Source: SICB01 sp037132395
GTDB taxonomy: Bacteria; Patescibacteriota; Saccharimonadia; CAILAD01; BJGX01
Reading direction: 5' to 3'
Length of the DNA stretch: 26,923 nt
Assembly: GCA_037132395.1 (NCBI GenBank)
Contig: JBAXPC010000006.1
Span: 1-26,923, forward strand
How positions within the stretch are numbered: position 1 is the first letter of the stretch; each line of letters starts with the position of its first letter. Positions 16,160 to 23,975 of this stretch are shown here, piece after piece. A model generated the notes under the pieces. It made no database searches. It had not been told where the DNA came from and saw nothing but the letters and a program-made list of their open reading frames with translations. Position numbers and translations under genes: made by a program.

Positions 16160-16188
16160 ATGACTTCTTTAACCATAAGACTTATAAT
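16160..16188 (+). promoter_or_regulatory. promoter giving a probably leaderless channel-gene mRNA
   Basis: TATAAT at 16183-16188 (a second overlapping copy at 16188-16193) lies 17 nt after ATGACT at 16160-16165. The ATG is 7 nt beyond the first box, where transcription should start, and there is no Shine-Dalgarno sequence. Confidence 0.65.
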
Positions 16189-16195
16189 ATAATGT

Positions 16196-17173
16196 ATGAG
16201 ACGAAAGCAAATCGTTATTTTAATATTGATTGTTGCCAGTTTTCTGGTTGTCGCCTCAATAGGCCTGAGGATCGTCGAAAAAATCAGCTATGGCGAAGCA
16301 TTTTATCGTACCACCTATATTAGTCTGACCCACCACGATAACTTCCACATGGACTCTTGGCCTTCGAGAGCGATAGTTATTTCACTGGTATTAGCAAGCT
16401 TAGTTTTGCTGGCATATTTGCTTAAGCTTTTTGGCGAGTATATTATAGGACTAGGCGATGGATTAAAGCGCCGTAAAGTAAAGGCAAAACTTCTAAGAAT
16501 GAAAGATCACTACATAGTATGCGGAATCGGACGAGTCGGTAGCCAAGTTGCTAGGGAACTAGCTTCAGAGAACCAGCTATTTGTCGCGATTGATAAAGAC
16601 GAAGACCGAGTTAAGGAGGCTATAGCAATGGGCTACACAGCTTTCGTTGGCGACCCCACTAAAGAAAAAGACCTCCATAGGGCCAAGATTGAAAAAGCCA
16701 AGGGCATCGTAGCTTGCCTCGGCGACGATTCGAGTAATCTGTTTGTAACCCTAACCTCTCGCCAAATTAACCCAGATTTATTTATTGTATCAAGAGCTAA
16801 TCGCGAAGAGAATATCACCAGAATTATGCGAGCAGGTGCCGATAAGGTTGCTATGCCCAACCAGATAGGCGGTTTCCACATGGCCACTATGCTAATGCGC
16901 CCACACGTGATTGATATTCTCGATGTTTTATCGACCAACAAAAGCTCCGAGCTACAAGTCCAGGAAATAGTTATACCACATAGCTCCAGGGTTAGTGGTC
17001 ACCGACTCGAAAATATCCTTAAGCACGCTGAGGGCGTCAGTGTATTGGCCCTCAATACTGCTAGCGGCAGTAGCCAGGTCCACCCGACAGGAAGAGAAGT
17101 AATTTACCCAGGCGACAAACTAGTAGTAATGGGTACCAAAAACCAACTACAATCCATCCAGAAGCTTGTATAA
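16196..17173 (+). CDS. two-helix RCK/TrkA-type channel-like protein with an atypical filter
   Basis: 325 aa. A membrane helix at about residues 5-25, a pore-like region, a second helix at about 57-84, then an RCK_N (TrkA_N) domain with the nucleotide-binding GIGRVG (110-115) and AIDKD (131-135), and a TrkA_C-like domain from about 250. The layout is that of a prokaryotic K+ channel regulated by NAD(H) or nucleotides. The region that should hold a TVGYGD-type selectivity filter instead reads YISLTHHDNFHMD, with no GYG. Potassium conduction is therefore uncertain; it may be another ion path or a sensor. Starts a cluster with the next three genes. Confidence 0.85.
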   Translation: MRRKQIVILILIVASFLVVASIGLRIVEKISYGEAFYRTTYISLTHHDNFHMDSWPSRAIVISLVLASLVLLAYLLKLFGEYIIGLGDGLKRRKVKAKLLRMKDHYIVCGIGRVGSQVARELASENQLFVAIDKDEDRVKEAIAMGYTAFVGDPTKEKDLHRAKIEKAKGIVACLGDDSSNLFVTLTSRQINPDLFIVSRANREENITRIMRAGADKVAMPNQIGGFHMATMLMRPHVIDILDVLSTNKSSELQVQEIVIPHSSRVSGHRLENILKHAEGVSVLALNTASGSSQVHPTGREVIYPGDKLVVMGTKNQLQSIQKLV

Positions 17174-17174
17174 T
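17146..17174 (+). promoter_or_regulatory. candidate internal promoter for the pseudouridine synthase gene
   Basis: TATAAT at 17169-17174 overlaps the previous stop codon and lies 6 nt before the ATG at 17181; ACTACA at 17146-17151 is a weak -35 with 17-nt spacing. If used, the transcript would be leaderless. Confidence 0.45.
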
Positions 17175-17180
17175 AGAGCT

Positions 17181-17876
17181 ATGATACATTTTACGTCAGG
17201 GGACAATAAAGTAACAATCGGCATTTTGTATGAAGATAGCCGGGTTATTGTTATCAATAAACCAGCTGGTCTTGTAATGCACCCCAAAAACGAACGCGAC
17301 GAATCTAGCAGTGTATTTAGTATCTTTCAAGATCAACTAGCCCAGAATAATGATCTGCGTGGTGGCATTGTCCACCGACTCGACAAAGATACCTCCGGAG
17401 TAGTTATTATGGCCAAAGATGAGCCCGCTCTGGAGTTCATGCAAGCCCAGTTTGCCAATCGTGAAGTCGACAAGACGTACCTAGCCTTGGTCTGGGGGCA
17501 CCTTAGCCACCCCAAGGCCCGAATTGAGTTGCCTGTGCGGCGATCACTCAAATCACCCAATCTTATGGCTGTCCACCCTACAGGCAAAATGTCGGTCTCA
17601 CAATACGAAGTTTTGACAGAATACCTCGATTATAGCTACCTCAGTGTCAATATCCATACCGGCCGAACCCATCAAATAAGAATCCAGTTTGCACACATTG
17701 GCCATCCGGTAGTTGGCGACAAGCTATACGGCAAGAGGACTATGCCAGGTGGGCTCCAGAGACAATTCTTACATGCCGAAAAATTATCGCTAATATTACC
17801 AGGTGAAAAACAAAAGAAGACCTTTGAGGCTCCTTTGCCAACGGAGCTAAGTAGCTTCCTTAAGGGTCTGGCATGA
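17181..17876 (+). CDS. RluA/RluD-family pseudouridine synthase without S4 domain
   Basis: 231 aa. Isomerises uridine to pseudouridine in rRNA or tRNA. Motif HRLDKDTSG holds the catalytic aspartate (about Asp68), with NKPAGLVMHP upstream and GRTHQIRIQFAHIGHPVVGDKLYG downstream. The N-terminal S4 RNA-binding domain of RluC/RluD is absent, as in RluA-like short forms, so the target site cannot be named. A TTG at 17166 would add five residues, but the ATG at 17181 is favoured. Overlaps the next gene by 4 nt. Confidence 0.92.
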   Translation: MIHFTSGDNKVTIGILYEDSRVIVINKPAGLVMHPKNERDESSSVFSIFQDQLAQNNDLRGGIVHRLDKDTSGVVIMAKDEPALEFMQAQFANREVDKTYLALVWGHLSHPKARIELPVRRSLKSPNLMAVHPTGKMSVSQYEVLTEYLDYSYLSVNIHTGRTHQIRIQFAHIGHPVVGDKLYGKRTMPGGLQRQFLHAEKLSLILPGEKQKKTFEAPLPTELSSFLKGLA

Positions 17877-18697
17877 GCGAGCTAATACTTCACCCAACTA
17901 CGGCCAGTCAGCTCGATACAGCTGCTCTGCAGCCGACACATGGCTATTTATTCACAGGCGCTACCGGACTTGGAAAAACTAGTTCGGCCTTAAACCTTGC
18001 AAAAACCTTACTCGGTAACCAAGCCAGTGCTGGCGATTTTGGCCGCTGGATTTTGTTCATTGAACCCGAGGAAGGCAAGAAGCTAAGATTAGAGCAGCTC
18101 GAGCGGGTCCATGACTTTGCTAACCATTCAAAACCGAGCAGTATCAATAGCAAGGTCATAATACTCGATGGAGCGGATTTGCTAACAATCGAAGCTGCCA
18201 ACTCTCTACTTTTGCTTCTCGAGGAGCCTCCACCATTTACGACCATCATTTTGGTAGCCGAACGCAAAGAAATGATACCAAAAACCGTCATCTCTAGACT
18301 ACAGCTTATTAATTTTTATCCACCTACCAGTAGCCAAATAGAGGCTTTAATTTCCGAATACAAAGTTTCGCCAGAGACCTACAGCGTAATCGGTCGTTAC
18401 CCAGCTCGTCTTATCTCGGCTAGTCTTGAGGATAGCGTCACCCACGAGCAATTATTAGCCAAAGCCCAAAGTTTTTTAGAGGGTGGAATTTCTGACAGGT
18501 TAGTGGTATCATCTGGTATTGCTGATAAATCAGAGGCCAGAGTACTAATCAGTACAATCTCGCGCAATATGCAGAAGCAGTCCTTTAGTCGGCATTGGTT
18601 TGTCCGAGCAAATAGCTTAATAAAAGCGCAGATACACCTGTACAATAATGGTAATCCTAAGTTTGTACTAGAGCATCTCGCACTGGAGTTTGAATGA
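17873..18697 (+). CDS. HolB/DnaX-like clamp-loader ATPase (DNA polymerase III delta' type)
   Basis: 274 aa, AAA+ fold. Walker A GATGLGKT at about residues 29-36, Walker B-like VIILDGADLL (95-104), the family stretch LLLLEEPP (113-120) and SRLQ (141-144) at the place of the clamp-loader arginine motif. The intact P-loop differs from E. coli delta', which does not bind ATP well. No zinc-binding cysteines typical of DnaX are seen. Likely loads the sliding clamp with DnaX and delta encoded elsewhere. Coupled by ATGA to both neighbours. Confidence 0.85.
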   Translation: MSELILHPTTASQLDTAALQPTHGYLFTGATGLGKTSSALNLAKTLLGNQASAGDFGRWILFIEPEEGKKLRLEQLERVHDFANHSKPSSINSKVIILDGADLLTIEAANSLLLLLEEPPPFTTIILVAERKEMIPKTVISRLQLINFYPPTSSQIEALISEYKVSPETYSVIGRYPARLISASLEDSVTHEQLLAKAQSFLEGGISDRLVVSSGIADKSEARVLISTISRNMQKQSFSRHWFVRANSLIKAQIHLYNNGNPKFVLEHLALEFE

Positions 18698-19383
18698 TAT
18701 TTGAAGTAATTATATTTTTAGGCTTTTTTATTCTGACCTTCTTGCTTCTTAGCAAGTACAAAATCAGTCTAGTCGAATCAGTTGTTGAAAGTTTGGCAAT
18801 TTTGCCCGTCAGCCACGATTCTCGACTCGAGAGTTTACAAGAAATTGCCAGCCGCTATTATGCCGAGAAAAACTACCTGGCATCAGAAAAAGCCTACCTT
18901 AAGGTTTTGAAAGTAGATCATAAAAATAGCCTCGCTTATAGTCGTCTAGGCTTCATCTATTCTCATTTTGGTCAGGTTGATGATGCCATCGATTGCTTTC
19001 AGATAGTAGCTGATAATTATCCGAACTCAGCTAGTTATTACAATCTGGCCATGATGCTTTTTAAGAGTCGCCGATTCAAGCGTTCGGCTGCTGCTCTAGA
19101 AAAATCAATTGATATGGAAGAGACTCCTGCCCGGTTGGTGACGCTGGCACGGATTTACCGCGTCATAGGCTCCTACGACAAGCAAATCAAGGTACTCAAT
19201 AGGGCGCTTGAACTCGAGCCATCAGGTATACCAATTATGCTGCTTTTAGCGGAAGCGTATTTACACGAAAATCAGCCCTCTCAGGCTGCTACAATGTTTA
19301 AGGCGATATTGAAGATAGAGCCAGCCAATGTTAGGGCCAAGCAGGCCCTTAGCTCTAATCCAGCCTTGAAGAAAATGCTTTAA
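18694..19383 (+). CDS. membrane-anchored TPR protein
   Basis: 229 aa. One N-terminal membrane helix (about residues 2-22), then about five tetratricopeptide repeats from residue 48 to 223 with the usual spaced A, G, Y and P residues (for example AYSRLGFIYSHFGQVDDAI). Such proteins act as scaffolds for other proteins. The partner is unknown. It starts in the stop codon of the clamp-loader gene and ends the cluster. Confidence 0.8.
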   Translation: MIFEVIIFLGFFILTFLLLSKYKISLVESVVESLAILPVSHDSRLESLQEIASRYYAEKNYLASEKAYLKVLKVDHKNSLAYSRLGFIYSHFGQVDDAIDCFQIVADNYPNSASYYNLAMMLFKSRRFKRSAAALEKSIDMEETPARLVTLARIYRVIGSYDKQIKVLNRALELEPSGIPIMLLLAEAYLHENQPSQAATMFKAILKIEPANVRAKQALSSNPALKKML

Positions 19384-19393
19384 ACTGGTAGAC

Positions 19394-19399
19394 TATAAT
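19394..19399 (+). promoter_or_regulatory. -10 box ahead of the tRNA cluster
   Basis: A perfect TATAAT 30 nt before the first tRNA and just after the TPR stop. No good -35 is seen at 16-18 nt, so the call rests on the -10 box and position. Confidence 0.45.
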
Positions 19400-19429
19400 C
19401 TGCTTTTGTATCTGTAAATTATCAAATTA

Positions 19430-19504
<75 letters not shown>

Positions 19505-19516
19505 TACCAAACACAT

Positions 19517-19602
19517 GCCGGGTTACCCAAGTGGTCAACGGGGGCTGACTGTAAATCAGCTGGCTTATGCCTTCGGGGGTTCGAGTCCCTCACCCGGCAC
19601 CA
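19517..19602 (+). tRNA. tRNA-Tyr (anticodon GTA)
   Basis: Acceptor arms GCCGGGT/ACCCGGC, anticodon stem GCTGA/TCAGC with loop CTGTAAA (anticodon GTA), a long variable arm (class II) and T loop TTCGAGT. Discriminator A and an encoded CCA. 86 nt. Confidence 0.97.
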
Positions 19603-19603
19603 T

Positions 19604-19679
19604 GCCGACGTAGCTCAATTGGTAGAGCAGCTGTTTTGTAAACAGCAGGTTGCGGGTTCGAGTCCCTTCGTCGGCTCCA
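19604..19679 (+). tRNA. tRNA-Thr (anticodon TGT)
   Basis: Acceptor arms GCCGACG/CGTCGGC, anticodon stem GCTGT/ACAGC with loop TTTGTAA (anticodon TGT), T loop TTCGAGT, discriminator T and encoded CCA. It starts 1 nt after tRNA-Tyr, so the trio is surely one transcript. Reads ACA. Confidence 0.97.
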
Positions 19680-19713
19680 GCAATTATAAAAAGTATAAAA
19701 AGTTCTAAAAATT

Positions 19714-19935
19714 ATGAAAAATCAAAAAAAACCATCACACTCATTGTCGCTATCAAAAGATAAAAAAGTACTTGGAGTGGTTGGTGGTATTGCCGAGTAT
19801 TTTAATTTTGACAAAGCCTTGGCTCGAATCGCCGCCACAATACTAATAATTATGTCAGGCATCATACCAGGTGTATTGGTATACCTGATTATCGGTGCAG
19901 TCATTAAGCCCGAGGCCAAGACCCGAAAGCGCTAA
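19714..19935 (+). CDS. PspC-domain membrane protein
   Basis: 73 aa. The PspC domain fills most of it: KKVLGVVGGIAEYFNFDKALARI followed by one long hydrophobic stretch ending in VYLIIGAVIKPE. PspC proteins are small inner-membrane proteins; the founding member takes part in the phage-shock response, but isolated copies like this one have no set role. The gene follows the tRNAs by 34 nt with no clear Shine-Dalgarno sequence. Confidence 0.9.
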   Translation: MKNQKKPSHSLSLSKDKKVLGVVGGIAEYFNFDKALARIAATILIIMSGIIPGVLVYLIIGAVIKPEAKTRKR

Positions 19936-19950
19936 CGCTGGAGTTGGTAG

Positions 19951-20784
19951 CTACTTCGAGTTGTTATTCCAGAAAACCCTCAGGGTAGTCAGCAAAATAA
20001 TCGAGCCTAGCCCAAATAGAGCAATCAACGACATCGCAGCCCTAATATCGGCCGGCTGCTCACCCCATATTGGCCTCAGTATTATAGGAATTATGGGTGC
20101 CGAAAAAAGCACAATTGGTTGTAGCTGAAAGCTCTTGCTGGGGGCTTTTTCTGATTTGGGAGCTTTTATAATGTAGGCAAAAATAACAGATATGATAATA
20201 AAAAATAGTGTAATTTCTGCCAGCCAGCCAATAAAGTTAAGGTAGGGAACACCAAAAAATATTCCTCCTTTGGTCCAAATATAAACTTTATTAACAGTCG
20301 AGTTTACGGGATCGGCAGCGAGGTCGGTAAGAGTGGCTATTAAGCCCCCTAGCAAGGCAAACCAAACTATCTTTGGGCCTTTGATTATTTTAAAATCACC
20401 AAGCAATATACGCACGACCCAATAGGTAGAGTAGGTGATGGCAAAGTAGGTCAGCATCAGTAGTGGAGGTACTCCTCCAACGAGAGGGCCGTTATTTAGC
20501 AGGTTGTAGTAGTAGTCGCCAAATATCTTTCCGGTGCTGACGCCAAGGTATTCAGTTGTATAGCTAACTATAAATATCACAATAAAAAACAATATAATAT
20601 TTTTGCGTCCCAGGTACCTACTGCCATGCATAAAAATAAATACAGCGGGCAAAAAATATATTAAAAGCGGTAGCAAGCCGCCGCCAAAGGACACCAGACT
20701 GGTTAGCACTATAAGCGCCAAAATAATCCAGCGAAAAGTACTGCTCTTATCTATTTTTGAGTTTGAGTAATTTATGGCTTTCAT
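19951..20784 (-). CDS. CruF-like membrane protein of the carotenoid-synthesis family (DUF422)
   Basis: 277 aa, about seven membrane helices. Family patterns are visible: TEYLGVSTGKIFGDYYY (77-93), TDLAADPV (153-160), W170, and GGIFFGVPYLNFIGW (173-187). Characterised members of this family (CruF and archaeal homologues) hydrate carotenoid ends, using conserved acidic residues in the membrane. No other carotenoid gene is in the window, so the substrate is unknown. Its end converges on PspC with a 15-nt gap. TGTAAT, 9 nt before the start on the minus strand, may be its -10 box. Confidence 0.78.
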   Translation of the reverse strand: MKAINYSNSKIDKSSTFRWIILALIVLTSLVSFGGGLLPLLIYFLPAVFIFMHGSRYLGRKNIILFFIVIFIVSYTTEYLGVSTGKIFGDYYYNLLNNGPLVGGVPPLLMLTYFAITYSTYWVVRILLGDFKIIKGPKIVWFALLGGLIATLTDLAADPVNSTVNKVYIWTKGGIFFGVPYLNFIGWLAEITLFFIIISVIFAYIIKAPKSEKAPSKSFQLQPIVLFSAPIIPIILRPIWGEQPADIRAAMSLIALFGLGSIILLTTLRVFWNNNSK

Positions 20785-20850
20785 AATATAAATATTACAC
20801 TCATCTTTGGCTACCTACAACAAAATTAGCCATTAGTAGTTTCAGTTTGT

Positions 20851-20856
20851 TATACT
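20851..20856 (+). promoter_or_regulatory. -10 box for the seven-helix protein gene
   Basis: TATACT lies 12 nt before the ATG at 20869; the transcript would have only about 6 nt of leader and there is no Shine-Dalgarno sequence. No convincing -35 is seen. Confidence 0.4.
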
Positions 20857-20868
20857 ATTCTCAAGCAT

Positions 20869-21576
20869 ATGCGTATTACTATCAACTCACTCTACTGGTA
20901 CTTTGGCATTCCGATTGTCCTTTTTTTGGGCATTAGAGGCCTAAGGCAGTATAAGGCTACTGGCAATTTGCTCGATAGGTGTATCGGCTGGATGGGTATA
21001 TTTTTTACATTCAGCCTATTGGCCTACGGTCTAGGACCGATACTCTCCGCTGATTCGGCAATGCTAACATATTCAACTATTCTTGGTGGCTTATTCCAAT
21101 TCATTGCTCTATTTTTTTTATGGCTAGCAGTGGCCAGGCTGTATTCACCCAAAAGTAAGCTGGGGGCAAACCTAATAGTGGCTTTCGATATTATTTTAGT
21201 TATGATCGCCAGCTACCTATCTATAACCCAAAATTTAGCTACCCCAACTACTATCTCGCAGCTACCTAATGGCTTCTGGGTAATTAATTATGTTCCCAGG
21301 CCGGCCTTAGATATTGCGACCTCCTTGCAATACGCCTGCTTACTTTTAATAGGCGCGATGTTTATCTACCAAGCGCTAACAATTACTACCACCAAAAACA
21401 AACGCCGCACCATACTTCTGGGCTCAGCATTATTTATGGTCGGCGTTTTATCTTGTCTCCGGGCACTCGTTATAACAGTCTCGGATACAGCCTTTCAGTA
21501 CCTCACGATTATGATAGCTACAGTAGTCGTGGTGCTAATAATCGGTAGTGTCATTTCAACTAAAAAAACGAACTAA
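20869..21576 (+). CDS. seven-helix membrane protein of unknown function
   Basis: 235 aa, about seven hydrophobic helices with short loops and a Lys/Thr C-terminal end. No family motif is recognised. Features seen: LDRCIGWMGIFFTFSLLAYGLGPIL near residues 35-60 and a long loop between helices 4 and 5 with PNGFWVINYVPRP. It converges on the histidine kinase gene with an 8-nt gap. A sensory membrane domain resembling histidine-kinase input domains is one possibility, but nothing in the sequence proves it. Confidence 0.7.
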   Translation: MRITINSLYWYFGIPIVLFLGIRGLRQYKATGNLLDRCIGWMGIFFTFSLLAYGLGPILSADSAMLTYSTILGGLFQFIALFFLWLAVARLYSPKSKLGANLIVAFDIILVMIASYLSITQNLATPTTISQLPNGFWVINYVPRPALDIATSLQYACLLLIGAMFIYQALTITTTKNKRRTILLGSALFMVGVLSCLRALVITVSDTAFQYLTIMIATVVVVLIIGSVISTKKTN

Positions 21577-21584
21577 GCTAGCCC

Positions 21585-23258
21585 CTAAAGAATACTCTCT
21601 ATCTCACCCTTTACTCTATTGGGTTGGTTGGCTACCTTGGACTTGACTGTTGGTACTGCCAAATAAAATACCGAACCCGAACCAACCTCGCTGTTAAATT
21701 TCAACTGCGAGCCAATCCTGGCAGCTAGCTTAGAGGCGATATGCAAACCAAGTCCCGTACCTTCGGACTCCCTTGTTAGTGGGTCTTCGGAGCGCCAAAA
21801 CTTTTCAAAAACTTTTTTCTGTTCAGACTTAGATATTCCAATTCCGGTATCGTTGACAGAAATCTGTACCAGGCCATCACTGTTGATATCAGTAACAATG
21901 GTCACTCCACCCTCGCGGGTATATTTGATAGCATTAGATATTAGGTTTTGTACTATTTCTTTAAGGTACAGTTGAGAGGTTGTAACCTTTGGCAAGTCCG
22001 GCTGTGTCTCGAATTTGATATACAATTTCTTGCGCTCAGCTTGGTTAGTGAAGGCAATTTTAAGATCATCAAGTATGGTGCCAACATCAAATACCTCTAC
22101 CTCGAATTTGTCAGTTTCTTTTTCGGCCTTCGATAGTGTCGAGAGGTCATTGACCATTTCTGCCAATGATATAACCTGATCGTGGGCTTTTTTGATTGAG
22201 TTAACAGTTTGATTGCTGTCCCCAAGCTGTTTTTTGGTAGTCATCTCAGCCATCGATATGTTGGCTTCTGTTATAGCAATAGGTGTGCGCAGTTCATGGC
22301 TAACGACCGCGATAAAATCACTCTGCTCATCGTCGAAAGATTTTTGCTTGGTGATGTCTCTGAGCAAAAAGGTGTAGCCGTTTTCATGAGTTATGGGGTT
22401 GTCGAGCTTAGTACGGTTAATTCCTATCTCTAGGCTGATATTTTCGCTGCCTATTTTAGTGTAGTACTCCGACAGCTTGGACGAGTAGGCAATTGATCCT
22501 GCAACGCTCATAATATCGACCGGTTTATTATTCGCATCATATAGCTTTAGGTAGTCGCCAATACTATGGTCTTCGATACTATCATTAGTATCAAATAGTT
22601 CTAGTGCGGCAGAGTTATAAACATTTATTTTTCCGCTATCGTTCACCGCAATAACAGCGTCAGACATACTATTAATGAGTGCCACCAGACGCAAATGCTC
22701 GTATTCGGCCTTAGTTACTTTGCCGGCAAGACTTTCGCGGTACTGTTTGGTACCAAGAATTATTTTACTAAGAACCAGTACGGTGCCTATCATTACTGCC
22801 ATCCATGGCAGGGTACTGATTAGTTTGTCTATGTTCATCGGCGCTTGCTGGTAGGCCACACCTACCACGACAACTACCGACATAAACACAATATTGACTA
22901 CCAGACCAACTTTCTGGTAGTAGTAGTCGTTAAGGTAGCCGAGCAAAATCCACAGAACTAGATAATACGAGAGTGTCGGTACGATAGCAATAACAACAAA
23001 TGCCAGCGCAAGGTGGTAAGCACCGAGGTATAGGACATGTCGCTTGGTAAACTCTAGGGCGGGTATAAAGTGCGTAAATGAGAAAAGCACCAGCACAGCC
23101 ACTGTTGGCCAGACCAGATATGGATTGGTGGTGTAGAGCGTCTTGGTAAAGTATCCGAGCACAATTAATAGCGCCGTCACGACCACCAGCGGTGTGGTGG
23201 AGTTGGCATTTATTAGTGAATCTTCAAATTGGCTAAGCTTAAGCTTGTCTTTGTCCAT
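21585..23258 (-). CDS. membrane-bound PAS sensor histidine kinase, orphan
   Basis: 557 aa. About six N-terminal membrane helices (residues 22-170), a PAS domain at about 187-305, a HisKA dimer domain with SHELRTP (phospho-acceptor His321), and a complete HATPase domain: N box with NLISNAIKY (Asn442), DTGIGIS (470-476), an F box with FEKFWR, and GTGLGLHIAS (500-509). All catalytic boxes look intact. No response regulator gene is near, so its partner is encoded elsewhere. The start has TATAAT 8 nt upstream and no Shine-Dalgarno sequence. Confidence 0.95.
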   Translation of the reverse strand: MDKDKLKLSQFEDSLINANSTTPLVVVTALLIVLGYFTKTLYTTNPYLVWPTVAVLVLFSFTHFIPALEFTKRHVLYLGAYHLALAFVVIAIVPTLSYYLVLWILLGYLNDYYYQKVGLVVNIVFMSVVVVVGVAYQQAPMNIDKLISTLPWMAVMIGTVLVLSKIILGTKQYRESLAGKVTKAEYEHLRLVALINSMSDAVIAVNDSGKINVYNSAALELFDTNDSIEDHSIGDYLKLYDANNKPVDIMSVAGSIAYSSKLSEYYTKIGSENISLEIGINRTKLDNPITHENGYTFLLRDITKQKSFDDEQSDFIAVVSHELRTPIAITEANISMAEMTTKKQLGDSNQTVNSIKKAHDQVISLAEMVNDLSTLSKAEKETDKFEVEVFDVGTILDDLKIAFTNQAERKKLYIKFETQPDLPKVTTSQLYLKEIVQNLISNAIKYTREGGVTIVTDINSDGLVQISVNDTGIGISKSEQKKVFEKFWRSEDPLTRESEGTGLGLHIASKLAARIGSQLKFNSEVGSGSVFYLAVPTVKSKVANQPNRVKGEIESIL

Positions 23259-23266
23259 ATTTATTT

Positions 23267-23272
23267 ATTATA
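23267..23272 (-). promoter_or_regulatory. -10 box of the histidine kinase gene
   Basis: A perfect TATAAT on the minus strand, 8 nt before the ATG, giving a leader of at most one or two bases. The -35 area is weak. Confidence 0.55.
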
Positions 23273-23433
23273 ACTGAAAATGCTTTTGTTTAATATCGTT
23301 ATAAAGCGTTAGCTGTTTGCACAACCAAAGCCGGACTAAAACTGCGGTATATATACGAAGCGTAAGCCAGCACTCTAAAAACACAATAAAGCCCGCATCA
23401 ACACCTACAAACAGTAACTCCCAATAAATTAGC

Positions 23434-23462
23434 TTGACAATATATATATATAATACTATTGT
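23434..23462 (+). promoter_or_regulatory. promoter for the truncated surface-protein gene
   Basis: Perfect -35 TTGACA at 23434-23439; with 17-nt spacing the -10 is TATTGT (23457-23462). The stretch between is an alternating TA run, which bends and melts easily. No Shine-Dalgarno sequence before the ATG at 23486. Confidence 0.5.
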
Positions 23463-23485
23463 ATACATAAGCTTTAATACTACAA

Positions 23486-23734
23486 ATGCCTAAAAAATCA
23501 ACCACATCCAAAAGAGCAAACACTTTTAAAAGGTCAAATAAGAGACCCCAATGGCAGCTGCCATTACTTGCTGTACTAGTGGCCGCCACAGTAGGCTTTG
23601 GTATCTTCATAGTTTTCTTTAGCAAAGCCGGCACAACTTCACCACAAGTTTATTTGTCTACCTCCAACACTTCTAGTGTTGCGACCGTACCCAACTCCAG
23701 CGGCTGTATAATACGGCCACACAAAATATCATGA
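23486..23734 (+). pseudogene. 5' fragment of a membrane-anchored surface protein
   Basis: 82 codons. The N-terminus is cationic (KKSTTSKRANTFKRSNKR), then one membrane helix at about residues 29-46, then a Ser/Thr-rich outer segment (TTSPQVYLSTSNTSSVATV) that looks like the start of an extracellular Ig-like or pilus-type domain. It stops after PNSSGCIIRPHKIS. The last part overlaps a palindrome at 23702-23718, and the sequence beyond has another character. I read it as the surviving 5' part of a longer gene, but a genuine short protein cannot be excluded. Confidence 0.55.
23702..23718 (+). repeat. near-perfect palindrome at the end of the surface-protein fragment
   Basis: GGCTGTAT (23702-23709) and ATACGGCC (23711-23718) pair across one base with one G-T wobble. 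It includes a TATAAT. Its position at the point where the protein loses its expected domain suggests a recombination or insertion site. Confidence 0.5.
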
Positions 23735-23813
23735 AAAAAAAGCCTAGCCAGTACCCACTCATTACCATTTCCATATAAATAGCTTATAAATTAATTTTCT
23801 TTATGTTATCAAC

Positions 23814-23835
23814 CATACAGTTTTATGACTGTATG
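23814..23835 (+). repeat. 8-bp perfect hairpin
   Basis: CATACAGT (23814-23821) and ACTGTATG (23828-23835) around TTTATG in a gene-free stretch. No T-run follows. Could be an operator or an element end. Confidence 0.5.
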
Positions 23836-23860
23836 ACTCATATATCTAAAGAATTGGTTT

Positions 23861-23927
23861 GTGTGGGGAGCGATGGGGCAGAGGAAGATTTTTACGTCTT
23901 CGATCTGCGCCCATCGCGCCACCACAC
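23861..23927 (-). terminator. large GC-rich stem-loop beyond the secreted-protein cassette
   Basis: About 23 pairs in blocks: GTGTGG/CCACAC, GCGATGGG/CCCATCGC, CAGA/TCTG and GAAGA/TCTTC, with small internal loops and an 8-nt apical loop. It lies about 50 nt after the stop of the minus-strand two-gene cassette and may end its transcript, although no T-run follows. It could also be an element end or a structured RNA. The 23735-23975 stretch holds this, the 8-bp hairpin and a palindrome, and no believable gene. Confidence 0.5.
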
Positions 23928-23930
23928 TTC

Positions 23931-23952
23931 TCATTCAAGTGAACTTGAGTGA
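23931..23952 (+). repeat. palindrome
   Basis: TCATTCAAGT and ACTTGAGTGA pair across GA with one T-G wobble. It is 3 nt from the large stem-loop and 24 nt from the stop codon of the small membrane protein. Confidence 0.5.
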
Positions 23953-23975
23953 GATTGCATTTCCTGCGGAGCTTT

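Noticed and set aside
23731..23778. Short ORF starting MKKKPSQYPL after the surface-protein fragment
   Set aside because: Only 15 residues, no ribosome-binding site, and it stops at once; may be a remnant, but nothing supports a gene.
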